The position numbers and the translations under genes were made by a program. The notes beneath the pieces were generated by a model that saw only the letters and a list, made by a program, of their open reading frames with translations, was not told the DNA's origin and searched no databases. 64,000 bases of DNA from assembly GCA_963790435.1 (NCBI GenBank), contig CAWBOI010000002.1, forward strand, positions 310,001-374,000, given 5' to 3'. Positions 53,787 through 62,136 of this stretch are shown here, piece by piece; positions within the stretch are counted from its first letter, which is position 1; every line of letters starts with the position of its first letter. Origin of the DNA: Ilyomonas sp963790435. Its GTDB lineage: Bacteria; Bacteroidota; Bacteroidia; Chitinophagales; Chitinophagaceae.

Positions 53787-55637
53787 TCACAAATACTTTT
53801 TAATTTCTTCTATTAACTCCGCTTTCATGATCGGCACACCCATGATTTTGTTGTAGCCTTTGGCATCTACTAAATATTGATCGCGAATGATTTTAATAAG
53901 TTGTCCATTGTTGAGTTCAGGTATCAATACCGTTTCAAAATTCTTCAATATCTCACCCAGATTTTTTGGAAGCGGGCGCAAATAACGGATGTGCGCATGG
54001 CTTACTTCGTGCCCTTGTTGCTGCAACTCTATAACCGCGCTTTTAATAGAGCCATACGTGCTGCCCCAGCCCAATACCAACACTTTACCCTTTTCTTTTC
54101 CGCTATCTATGGTTTGCAACGGAATATAATCGGCAATGGTATCTACTTTTTGCTGTCGCAATTTTACCATCAGTTGATGGTTTTCCGGGTCATAACTCAC
54201 ATTGCCGGTAATGTTTTGTTTTTCAATGCCGCCAATGCGATGCTCCAATCCAGCCGTACCGGGCACTGCCCAGGGACGAACCAATTTTTCATTTCTTTGA
54301 TAAGGTTGAAATTTGGTTTCGTCCCCATCCAATCCTTTTTTAAAATGAGCCTGAATTGGCTTTAATTCTTCGCTTACCGGATATTTCCACGGTTCACTGC
54401 CGTTGGCAATGTAACCATCACTTAGCATAATAACCGGCGTCATGTGTTCCACCGCAATGCGCACCGCTTCGTAAACCACTTCAAAGCAATCGCTCGGTGT
54501 TGAAGACGCAATTACAGGCATCGGGCATTCGCCGTTTCTACCATAATAAGCCTGCAACAAATCGCTTTGCTCTGTCTTCGTTGGCATGCCGGTACTCGGT
54601 CCGCCGCGTTGCACGTTAATGATAAGGAGCGGAATTTCCAGCATCACTGCCAAGCCCATCGCTTCTGCTTTTAAAGCCATGCCCGGACCTGACGTAGTGG
54701 TAACGCCAATGCTTCCGCCGTACGCTGCGCCAATGGCTGCGCTGATGCCCGCAATTTCATCTTCTGCCTGAAAAGTGCGGATACCAAAAGCTTTGTGCTT
54801 ACTCAATTCATGTAAAATATCTGATGCCGGTGTAATGGGATATGTGCCTAAAAAAAGGGGCAAACCGCTTTTTACTGTGGCTGCTACCAAGCCCATTGCC
54901 AGCGCCCCGTTGCCCATGATGCTGCGGTATTTTCCGGCAGGCAGTTTAGCTTTTTCAACACGATAGCGCGTAGTAAATGTTTCAGTAGTATCGCCATAAT
55001 TGTAGCCTGCCTGCAATACCCGAAGATTGCTTTGCAGGATGTATTCTTTTTTGCCGAATTTTTCGGTTAAAAAATCTATCGTGCTTTCTAAATTGCGGTT
55101 GTACATCCAATAGATAAAGCCCAGCACAAACATGTTTTTTGCGCGGTCTTTTTCTTTTGTCCCTAATTCGGGGAAGTCTTTCAAGGATTCACGCGTAAGT
55201 TTGGTAATGTCAATTTTTATCACTTCGTAATTGTGCAGGCTGCCATCTTCCAGCGGATTGATGCCATCAGGATAATTCGCAAGTCGCAGGTTTTTGGCAT
55301 CAAAGCCATCTACATTGGCAATGAGCTTGCCGCCGGGTTTCAGGCTTTTGATATTTACTTTTATAGCAGCGGCGTTCATTGCTACCAGCACATCGCACAT
55401 ATCGCCGGGTGTATAAACTCTATCACTTGAAAAATGAAGCTGAAAGCCACTTACACCGGGCACGGTACCTTGCGGAGCGCGGATTTCGGCGGGAAAATCG
55501 GGGAAGGTGGCAAGGTCAATGCCCAATAAAGCGGTATTGTTGGTGAACTGGGTGCCGGTCAATTGCATACCATCGCCGCTATCACCGGCGAATTTGATTA
55601 CTACGTCCTGAAGGACGGTTTCCTGTGCTGTTGTCAT
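53787..55637 (-). CDS. korA: 2-oxoacid:acceptor oxidoreductase alpha subunit (KorA-type)
   Basis: 616 residues, a gamma-alpha fusion. The N-terminal gamma part has KFAGDSGDGMQLTGTQFTN and EIRAPQGTVPGVSGFQLHF. The alpha part begins GNGALAMGLVAATVKSGLPLFLGTYPITPASDILHELS and contains TTTSGPGMALKAEAMGLAV and QRGGPSTGMPTKTEQSDLLQ. It oxidises 2-oxoglutarate or a similar 2-oxoacid to acyl-CoA with ferredoxin. The beta (TPP) subunit gene, usually adjacent downstream, is not next to it. A TATTTTTG box is just upstream. Confidence 0.9.
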   Translation of the reverse strand: MTTAQETVLQDVVIKFAGDSGDGMQLTGTQFTNNTALLGIDLATFPDFPAEIRAPQGTVPGVSGFQLHFSSDRVYTPGDMCDVLVAMNAAAIKVNIKSLKPGGKLIANVDGFDAKNLRLANYPDGINPLEDGSLHNYEVIKIDITKLTRESLKDFPELGTKEKDRAKNMFVLGFIYWMYNRNLESTIDFLTEKFGKKEYILQSNLRVLQAGYNYGDTTETFTTRYRVEKAKLPAGKYRSIMGNGALAMGLVAATVKSGLPLFLGTYPITPASDILHELSKHKAFGIRTFQAEDEIAGISAAIGAAYGGSIGVTTTSGPGMALKAEAMGLAVMLEIPLLIINVQRGGPSTGMPTKTEQSDLLQAYYGRNGECPMPVIASSTPSDCFEVVYEAVRIAVEHMTPVIMLSDGYIANGSEPWKYPVSEELKPIQAHFKKGLDGDETKFQPYQRNEKLVRPWAVPGTAGLEHRIGGIEKQNITGNVSYDPENHQLMVKLRQQKVDTIADYIPLQTIDSGKEKGKVLVLGWGSTYGSIKSAVIELQQQGHEVSHAHIRYLRPLPKNLGEILKNFETVLIPELNNGQLIKIIRDQYLVDAKGYNKIMGVPIMKAELIEEIKKYL

Positions 55638-55653
55638 AATTGTTTGCGCGGTG

Positions 55654-55661
55654 CAAAAATA
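55654..55661 (-). promoter_or_regulatory. Candidate korA promoter -7 box
   Basis: Minus-strand TATTTTTG matches TAnnTTTG, 16 bases before the korA start. Confidence 0.45.
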
Positions 55662-55840
55662 AAGAGCACCGTTGGAAGAAAGTCGTTAAACTGTTGGTTG
55701 AAGGGATGGGTTTGGAAACGTGCGTTTTTTATTTTGTAAAGAATTTATACGGGTTACCAGTTATTAGTAACCGGCAACTTGAACCAACCATCCTTCACTT
55801 TCTCATTTCAACAAACTCCTTCATTCCCTAACTTGCGCCA

Positions 55841-56440
55841 ATGTTTACAGGTATTGTAGAAGCCACAGGTGCCGTTCTGTCGGTGAAAACCAACGGCACC
55901 AATAAAATCTTTTGGATAAAGAGCCCCATCAGCGAAGAACTGAAAATTGACCAAAGCGTGAGCCACAGCGGCGTTTGCCTAACTGTTGATGCACGACGCG
56001 ACGGCGCATACCGCGTAACTGCTGTTGCCGAAACTTTGGCAAAAACAAACGTAGGTGAATGGCAAAAAGATAGCCTTGTAAACTTAGAAAGATGTATGAC
56101 GATGAATGGCAGAATTGACGGGCACATTGTACAAGGCCATGTGGATGCAACTGCTGTTTGCGCCGAAAGAAAAGACCTGCACGGAAGCTGGGAATACCGC
56201 TTTTCTTTTGATGAGCAATTCGCTCCGTTGCTTATTGAAAAGGGTTCGGTGTGTGTGAATGGCATCAGTTTAACGGCTTATAACGTAAGCCACAATTCGT
56301 TTACTGTTTCCATCATTCCTTATACTTTCGACCATACCAATATTCACGAAGTAAAAAAAGAAAGCACGGTAAACATCGAATGGGATATGATTGGCAAATA
56401 CATCAACCGTATTCATTCGCTTCAGCAAAATGTGGGATAA
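55841..56440 (+). CDS. ribE: Riboflavin synthase alpha chain
   Basis: 199 residues with two lumazine-binding repeats: MFTGIVEATGAV...VSHSGVCLTVD and NLERCMTMNGRIDGHIVQGHVDAT, SVCVNGISLTAYNV. Dismutates 6,7-dimethyl-8-ribityllumazine to riboflavin. No FMN riboswitch visible upstream. The last bases overlap the glycosyltransferase start. Confidence 0.95.
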   Translation: MFTGIVEATGAVLSVKTNGTNKIFWIKSPISEELKIDQSVSHSGVCLTVDARRDGAYRVTAVAETLAKTNVGEWQKDSLVNLERCMTMNGRIDGHIVQGHVDATAVCAERKDLHGSWEYRFSFDEQFAPLLIEKGSVCVNGISLTAYNVSHNSFTVSIIPYTFDHTNIHEVKKESTVNIEWDMIGKYINRIHSLQQNVG

Positions 56441-57461
56441 CGTGAGTGAATACCCCTCCATAGCCATTGCTATCCTCAACTGGAACGGCAAACATTTTCT
56501 ACAAACACTGCTGCCGGCGCTGCAAGAGCTTAGCTATCCTGATTATTCTGTTTACATCATTGACAACAACAGTTCTGATGATTCGGTGGCTTTTGTAAAG
56601 GCCCATTTTCCCAATGTAAAAACCATTGTTCTGGATGATAACTACGGCTTTGCCACCGGCTACAACAAAGGGCTTTGGCAAATTAAAGAGCCGTATTATT
56701 TGCTGATGAATTCCGATGTGGAAGCAGAGCCGGACTTTCTGGAACCGCTGATGCACCAATTGCAAAGCGATGAAACAATCGCGGTTTGTCAGCCTAAAAT
56801 CCGTTCGCTTCACAACCAACAACTGTTTGAACATGCCGGTGCTGCCGGTGGTATGATTGACGTGTTGGGCTACCCCTTTTGCCGGGGAAGAATTTTTGAT
56901 TTCGTTGAAAAAGATAGCGGTCAATACGATGATGTCAAGCAAACATTTTGGGCAAGCGGAACCTGTTGTTTAATCAGAAAAAAAGCGTACTGGCAGGTGG
57001 GCGGCATGTATGGCTTTTATTTTATGCACATGGAAGAAATTGATTTGTGCTGGCGATTCAATGCCGCCGGTTATAAAGTGATGTACTGCCCGCAATCAGT
57101 GGTGTATCATTTGGGCGGCGGTTCGCTTTCTTATAGCTCGCCACGCAAAACGTATTTTAATTTTAGAAACAACATTATTATGTGCTGGCGCAATTCGCCC
57201 CCGCATGTAAATCTTTGGTTATTGCCCCTGCGCATGATGATGGATGCCATAGCCGCAATGCAATTTTTAGTGCAAAAACAAACCCCGCATAGCAAAGCCG
57301 TTGTAACGGCTTACCGCGATTTTTTTAAATGGATGTTTTCGTATGAAAGAGATAGTCCGCGTCAAAAGCTTTCGCTGCGCAAAGCCGCTGGTGTAGCGTG
57401 TTTCAGTGTGGTGTGGAAATATTTTGTAAGAAAAAGGAAGACGTATAAAGAGATGAAGTAA
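56430..57461 (+). CDS. Glycosyltransferase family 2
   Basis: 343 residues from MWDNVSEYPSIAIAILNWNG (ATG overlapping the ribE end; a longer start at 56391 lies deep in ribE and is rejected). GT-A fold: VYIIDNNSSDDSVAF, GFATGYNKGL, and LLMNSDVEAEPDFL as the D-x-D-like metal site. FYFMHMEEIDLCWRFNAAGYKVMYCPQSVVYHLGGGS is typical of the rhamnosyltransferase-type branch. Adds a sugar to a cell-surface polymer, substrate unknown. Confidence 0.9.
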   Translation: MWDNVSEYPSIAIAILNWNGKHFLQTLLPALQELSYPDYSVYIIDNNSSDDSVAFVKAHFPNVKTIVLDDNYGFATGYNKGLWQIKEPYYLLMNSDVEAEPDFLEPLMHQLQSDETIAVCQPKIRSLHNQQLFEHAGAAGGMIDVLGYPFCRGRIFDFVEKDSGQYDDVKQTFWASGTCCLIRKKAYWQVGGMYGFYFMHMEEIDLCWRFNAAGYKVMYCPQSVVYHLGGGSLSYSSPRKTYFNFRNNIIMCWRNSPPHVNLWLLPLRMMMDAIAAMQFLVQKQTPHSKAVVTAYRDFFKWMFSYERDSPRQKLSLRKAAGVACFSVVWKYFVRKRKTYKEMK

Positions 57462-57626
57462 CAAGAACCAAGCGAGCAAGAACCAGGAACAAACAAAAAA
57501 GCCGCAAAACCAAAAGCCGACTTTAACCTTACTTTTTTCTCATTTTGACTACTAAAATCCTCAATCAGGCTACACCGGACAAAAGACATTCAACCAACTT
57601 TGCCTTTTAAATTGTAAATCAAAACC

Positions 57627-58364
57627 ATGAAAAAAGCATTGATAACAGGAGCCAATAAAAGTATAGGCTTTGAAACGGCACGACAATTATTGCAAAAGGG
57701 ATTTTACGTTTATCTCGGCAGCCGCGATATAAAGAAAGGCGAGGAAGCTGTTGAGCAATTAAAAAAGGAAGGATTAACCAACGTAGAAGCGGTAGAAATA
57801 GATGTTGCCAACACCGAATCGGTGAAAGCAGCCCGCACAGCCATCGGCAATACAACAGAGGTGCTGGATGTGCTCATCAACAACGCGGGCATTACCGGCG
57901 GCTTTCCGCAATCGGCATTGGAAGCTGCGCCTGAACAGTTTACAGCCGTGTTTGATACCAATGTAATTGGCGTAGTAAGAGTAACACAAGCTTTTATAGA
58001 TTTGTTGAAAGGCTCATCAGAGCCACGCATTGTGATGGTAAGTTCCAGCCAGGGTTCGCTTACATTGGCAAATGATCCAAACGGCAAGTATTATCGTCAT
58101 AAAGGTGCGGTGTATCAACCTTCAAAATCTGCACTGAACATGTATTCCCTTATTCTGGCTTACGAGTTGCGCGATACGCTCGTTAAAGTAAACATGGTTG
58201 ATCCGGGCTTTATCAAAACCGATTTTAATAATCATCGTGGAACAGGTACTGTGGAAGAAGCCGGTGCGCGTGTTATTAAATACGCATTGATAGGTAATGA
58301 TGGTCCGACGGGAAAATACATTAGTGAAGAAACAAACCCTGAAACGGGAGAAATTCCCTGGTAA
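57627..58364 (+). CDS. Short-chain dehydrogenase/reductase
   Basis: 245 residues. Rossmann motif ITGANKSIGFETA, the usual NNAG (VLINNAGITGG), catalytic SSS (VMVSSSQGS) and YQPSK (Tyr-x3-Lys). Uses NAD(P)H to reduce a carbonyl substrate. Followed in the same direction by an AraC-type regulator, which may control it. Confidence 0.93.
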   Translation: MKKALITGANKSIGFETARQLLQKGFYVYLGSRDIKKGEEAVEQLKKEGLTNVEAVEIDVANTESVKAARTAIGNTTEVLDVLINNAGITGGFPQSALEAAPEQFTAVFDTNVIGVVRVTQAFIDLLKGSSEPRIVMVSSSQGSLTLANDPNGKYYRHKGAVYQPSKSALNMYSLILAYELRDTLVKVNMVDPGFIKTDFNNHRGTGTVEEAGARVIKYALIGNDGPTGKYISEETNPETGEIPW

Positions 58365-58401
58365 TAAAATGCAGGATTAAAAAACAAAGTTTATCAGCAG
58401 T

Positions 58402-59316
58402 ATGAAAAAAGAAGAAGACCTGCATAAGTTTGAATCTTTATCCGATTTGCATCGGGTACTGGGCTTACCCAAGCCTTTGCATCCGATGATAAGTTTGGTA
58501 AATAATATGGATAATCAGGTTGCATTGAATCAACTCCCTCGTGCCCATGTTTTGAATTTCTATAAAATATCTTATAAAACCAAACTTAGCGGTAGGTTCA
58601 AATACGGTCAAGGGTATTATGACTTTGACGAAGGTGGCTTATTGTTCGCTTCTCCTAACCAATTAATTGGTAGCAATGAAGACAACGGAGATCATTCTGG
58701 TTATACTTTGCTCATCCATCCCGATTTTTTATTCACTTATCCTTTAGCAAAGAAAATCAGGCAGTATGGTTTCTTTTCTTATTCTGCCCATGAAGCGTTG
58801 TATCTGTCAGATGATGAAAAGAGAACCATCCTTTCCATTTTTACATTGATTGAACAAGAAGTAAACAGCAGAATTGATGATTTTAGCCAGGACGTACTGA
58901 TTTCGCAAATTGAGTTATTGCTGAATTGCTCAAACCGTTTTTATAAGCGTCAATTTATCACGCGCAAAGCGGCAAGCAACGATGTGTTAGAAAAGCTGGA
59001 AGAATTTTTAGATGAATATTTCAACAACGAAAAATCACTGAGTGAAGGAGTACCAACGGTGCAAACCCTTTCGGCGTATGTAAATTTATCGCCCGGTTAT
59101 TTAAGCGATATGTTACGTTCCCTTACCGGGCAAAATACGCAGCAACACATACACAATAAACTGATAGAAAAAGCGAAAGAAAAATTATCCGTTACCGGCT
59201 TATCGGTTAGTGAAGTTGCCTACGAGTTGGGCTTTGAACATCCGCAATCGTTTAGTAAGTTATTTAAAACAAAAACCAAGCTTTCGCCATTGGAATTCAG
59301 ACGATCTTTTAATTGA
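58402..59316 (+). CDS. AraC family transcriptional regulator
   Basis: 304 residues. N-terminal ligand-binding cupin-like half (FNFYKISYKT-type LNFYKISYKTKLSG, YDFDEGGLLFASPNQ). C-terminal AraC helix-turn-helix pair, NLSPGYLSDMLRSLTGQNTQQHIHNKLIEKAKEKL and SVSEVAYELGFEHPQSFSKLFKTKTKLSPLEFRRS. 37 bases after the SDR gene, so probably co-transcribed with it. Confidence 0.93.
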   Translation: MKKEEDLHKFESLSDLHRVLGLPKPLHPMISLVNNMDNQVALNQLPRAHVLNFYKISYKTKLSGRFKYGQGYYDFDEGGLLFASPNQLIGSNEDNGDHSGYTLLIHPDFLFTYPLAKKIRQYGFFSYSAHEALYLSDDEKRTILSIFTLIEQEVNSRIDDFSQDVLISQIELLLNCSNRFYKRQFITRKAASNDVLEKLEEFLDEYFNNEKSLSEGVPTVQTLSAYVNLSPGYLSDMLRSLTGQNTQQHIHNKLIEKAKEKLSVTGLSVSEVAYELGFEHPQSFSKLFKTKTKLSPLEFRRSFN

Positions 59317-59390
59317 TATATACAGTAGCTAACAATAATCCAATGTTGCTAACACAGTCTGCGAATGGATTTCGATAGCGAGACTCAAAC

Positions 59391-59432
59391 AAAAAAGCTG
59401 CAAAACCAAACGTTTGGTTTTGCAGCTTTTTT
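59391..59432. terminator. Perfect 42-base palindromic terminator built from the motif
   Basis: A-run, gctGCAAAACCAAAC, then its exact inverse and a T-run; a 42-base perfect palindrome made of two inverted copies of GCAAAACCAAA (59399..59409, 59413..59423). It lies between convergent genes and can terminate both. Confidence 0.85.
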
Positions 59433-59493
59433 AGAAAGTAAAATTGAATTTTTAAAACGAATTTTATCTGGCAGCCTTTTATCTTTTCTTCTC

Positions 59494-59523
59494 AAGACTT
59501 AAAGCTCGTAGCTTTTAAGTCTT
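59494..59523. terminator. Small hairpin at the TraR/DksA gene end
   Basis: aagacttaaagct pairs with agcttttaagtctt around cgt; a member of the AGCT repeat family overlapping the stop codon region. Possible terminator. Confidence 0.5.
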
Positions 59524-60406
59524 ATTCTGTACCCGGTTTTACCAAACCCAGTTTTGCTTCTAAGCTCAAGGTTGCATGTGGCACTGCACGCAGGCGGGCT
59601 TTGTCAATCAGCTTGCCTGTTACGCGACAAATACCATACGTTTTGTTTTCGATACGAATTAATGCTTTCTCCAAATGATCAATGTACGTAATCTGGCGGC
59701 TTGCCATTTGGCTTAATTGTTCGCGTTCATTGCTCATACTTCCATCTTCCATGGTGGCGTAGCGGTTGTCTCCTTCATCTCCGCCCATATCATCTTTGCG
59801 CGTAATCAATCCCTGCAGGTAAGCCAATTCCTTTTTTGCAGCTTCTAATTTCCGGTTGATCAAATCTCTAAACTCACTCAGGTCGTTATCGTTATATCTT
59901 ACCAACGGCACATTGCTTTTGCCATTGGCAGCTGCCTGGCGCTGGTCTAACGATTTGTATTCAGGATGATAGGGAACTGAAGTTTTAATGGTAGTTTTCG
60001 GGGATTTTACTTCCGCAGGAGCCGCTTTTTTATGCGCTTTCTCTGCAGCTTCTACTTCTTTTTTTACATTTGGTTTTGCCGCATTTTTAGCAATCGGTTC
60101 GCTCTTTTTTTCTACCGGCTTTGCCGTTTCTTTCTTTGTTTTTTCCTCTTTAATGTTCACTTTCTTCGTCATTGACTTACTGCTTATGGGTGTTTTTAAT
60201 GGTGATGATTTTTTTACCGGAGCTGTCGTTTTTTTGGCAACCGCTTTTGTTTTTGTCTTCTTTTGAGCAGTGGTTTTAGATGCGGGTTTGGTTGAGTTCA
60301 CGGCTTTTTTTGCAGCCCTCTTTACAGCCGATTTAGGGGTTGCTTTTTTTGCAGTTTTGGTAATAGTTTTAGCTGCCTTTTTAGGCGCTGCTTTTTTTAC
60401 GGCCAT
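59522..60406 (-). CDS. TraR/DksA-like protein with Lys/Ala-rich N-terminus
   Basis: 294 residues. The first ~145 are Lys/Ala/Pro-rich, H1-like and disordered (KKAAPKKAAKTITKTAKKA). The C-terminal ~130 form the TraR/DksA coiled-coil and degenerate zinc-finger domain (DEGDNRYATMEDGSMSNEREQLSQMASRQI, then YGICRVTGKLIDKARLRAVPHAT). Only one Cys of the usual four remains. DksA-type proteins bind RNA polymerase; the basic tail may add DNA contact. It lies 8 bases after ileS in the same direction. Confidence 0.82.
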   Translation of the reverse strand: MAVKKAAPKKAAKTITKTAKKATPKSAVKRAAKKAVNSTKPASKTTAQKKTKTKAVAKKTTAPVKKSSPLKTPISSKSMTKKVNIKEEKTKKETAKPVEKKSEPIAKNAAKPNVKKEVEAAEKAHKKAAPAEVKSPKTTIKTSVPYHPEYKSLDQRQAAANGKSNVPLVRYNDNDLSEFRDLINRKLEAAKKELAYLQGLITRKDDMGGDEGDNRYATMEDGSMSNEREQLSQMASRQITYIDHLEKALIRIENKTYGICRVTGKLIDKARLRAVPHATLSLEAKLGLVKPGTE

Positions 60407-60413
60407 ACAATTG

Positions 60414-62054
60414 TTATTTTTTGATTAAACTGATTTTTACCGGAGTATCGTTAATTTCAATTTCAGTTCCTTTGTTTGGTAAGGGCACCCAATTGATTGA
60501 ATCGGCTAAAATTTCGGCGCAAATATAATTCTTAAATTGATTGATAGATTTTCTTAACTTTTCATTGTTTTCTATCTCTACATCAATTCTATCCGTTACA
60601 TAAAACTCATTCTCTTTCCGCAGGTTTTGCACACGGTTGATAAACTCACGCGCATCACCTTCTCCTTTTAGTTCTTCGGTCAGTTCAATGTCTAACGCAA
60701 CGGTTAACAAGCCTTTACTGGCTACGCTCCAGCCCGGAATGTCTTCGGCAATCACTTCCACTTCCGAATGTAAAATGGAATAGTTCTGTCCATTAATCAA
60801 AAGATCAATGCTACCTTCCTTTTCCAGTTGATGAATGGCAGCCTGGTCTAAATTTGTTAGTATTGACGCCGCACTTTTCATATTGGCACCCAGTTTTGCG
60901 CCTAATTTTTTAAAGTTAGGTTTGAGGGTTTTATGAACCAACCCATCGGTGCTGCCAATGTATTCAACCGCTTTGATGTTTACTTCCGATTTAATTAAAT
61001 CTTCCACCTTTTGCAATTGATGCTTCATATTGGCATTCAGTATCGGAACCAATATTTTTTGCAATGGCTGCCGTACTTTAATGTTCACTTTTTTGCGAAG
61101 CGATAGCACCAGCGAGCAAATGTCCTGCGCCAACTGCATTCGCTCTTCCAATTGAAGATCAATGAAAGCAGCATTCGCAACCGGAAAATCAGCATGATGC
61201 ACCGAAGTACAGGCCTCTTTCTTCGTTACTTCATTGAGTTGATTATAAACTGCATCGCTAAAAAACGGCGAGATAGGCGCCATTAGTTTGGTAAGCGTAA
61301 TCAAACATTCGTACAAGGTTTGGTAAGCACAAATTTTATCATGCTCATATTCGCCTTTCCAAAAACGGCGGCGGCAAAGGCGAACATACCAGTTGCTCAA
61401 TTGCTCATCTACAAATTCCTCAATGGCTCTGCCGGCAATGGTCGGCTCATAATCGTTCATTGCGGCGGTTACTTTTTGCACCAATGTGTGTAAGGCAGAT
61501 AAAATCCATCGGTCAATTTCAGGACGTTGACTGATGGGAATATATTCTTCCGAAAATGTAAAACCGTCCACATTAGCGTACAAAGCAAAGAATTGATAAA
61601 TGTTGTACAGTGTACCGAAAAACTTGCGCTGCACTTCCCCAATGCCTGCCGTATTGAACTTCAGATTATCCCAGGGCGAGGCATTAGTAATCAGATACCA
61701 GCGTGTAGCATCGGCGCCAAACGCCGCAATGGTTTCAAACGGATTTACTACGTTGCCAAGCCGTTTACTCATTTTGTTTCCATCTTTATCTAAAACCAAA
61801 CCATTAGAAACCACCGTTTTGTAAGCCACACTGTCAAATAACATCACTGCTAAAGCATGAAGCGTATAAAACCAGCCGCGCGTTTGGTCAACACCTTCGG
61901 CAATAAAATTGGCAGGGAAAGCTTTGTTTTTATCAATATTTTCTTTGTTTTCAAATGGATAATGCCATTGCGCGTAAGGCATCGCGCCGCTGTCAAACCA
62001 AACATCAATCAAATCAGGTACGCGCTTCATCGGTTTTCCGGAAGGAGAAACCAA
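60414..62054 (-). CDS. ileS: Isoleucyl-tRNA synthetase, C-terminal segment
   Basis: Reads SPSGKPMKRVPDLIDVWFDSGAMPYAQWHYPFE, GVDQTRGWFYTLH, the KMSKR loop (DGNKMSKRLGNVVNPF) and the anticodon-binding helical domains. The frame is open upstream of the first Met (LHKPFIDEITLV), joining the middle segment by a frameshift near 62145. Charges tRNA-Ile with isoleucine. Together 60414..63757 makes a normal-sized ~1110-residue enzyme. Confidence 0.92.
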   Translation of the reverse strand: MVSPSGKPMKRVPDLIDVWFDSGAMPYAQWHYPFENKENIDKNKAFPANFIAEGVDQTRGWFYTLHALAVMLFDSVAYKTVVSNGLVLDKDGNKMSKRLGNVVNPFETIAAFGADATRWYLITNASPWDNLKFNTAGIGEVQRKFFGTLYNIYQFFALYANVDGFTFSEEYIPISQRPEIDRWILSALHTLVQKVTAAMNDYEPTIAGRAIEEFVDEQLSNWYVRLCRRRFWKGEYEHDKICAYQTLYECLITLTKLMAPISPFFSDAVYNQLNEVTKKEACTSVHHADFPVANAAFIDLQLEERMQLAQDICSLVLSLRKKVNIKVRQPLQKILVPILNANMKHQLQKVEDLIKSEVNIKAVEYIGSTDGLVHKTLKPNFKKLGAKLGANMKSAASILTNLDQAAIHQLEKEGSIDLLINGQNYSILHSEVEVIAEDIPGWSVASKGLLTVALDIELTEELKGEGDAREFINRVQNLRKENEFYVTDRIDVEIENNEKLRKSINQFKNYICAEILADSINWVPLPNKGTEIEINDTPVKISLIKK

Positions 62055-62087
62055 TGTGATTTCATCAATGAAAGGTTTGTGAAGGTC

Positions 62088-62126
62088 TAAGCTGTGAGTT
62101 TCGAGCTTTGAGCTTTGAGCTAAGCC
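62088..62126. repeat. AGCT-family repeat inside the ileS coding region
   Basis: The stretch aagctgtgagtttcgagc and the following gctttgagctttgagct belong to the same family as the intergenic blocks at 12723 and 17312, but here lie in ileS, in frame, coding about LAQSSKLETHSL just before DLHKPFID. Confidence 0.6.
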
Positions 62127-62136
62127 GAGGGATTCG

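Noticed and set aside
59391..59432. Operator site for the AraC regulator
   Set aside because: It lies after, not before, the gene and has A/T runs on both sides as a bidirectional terminator has.
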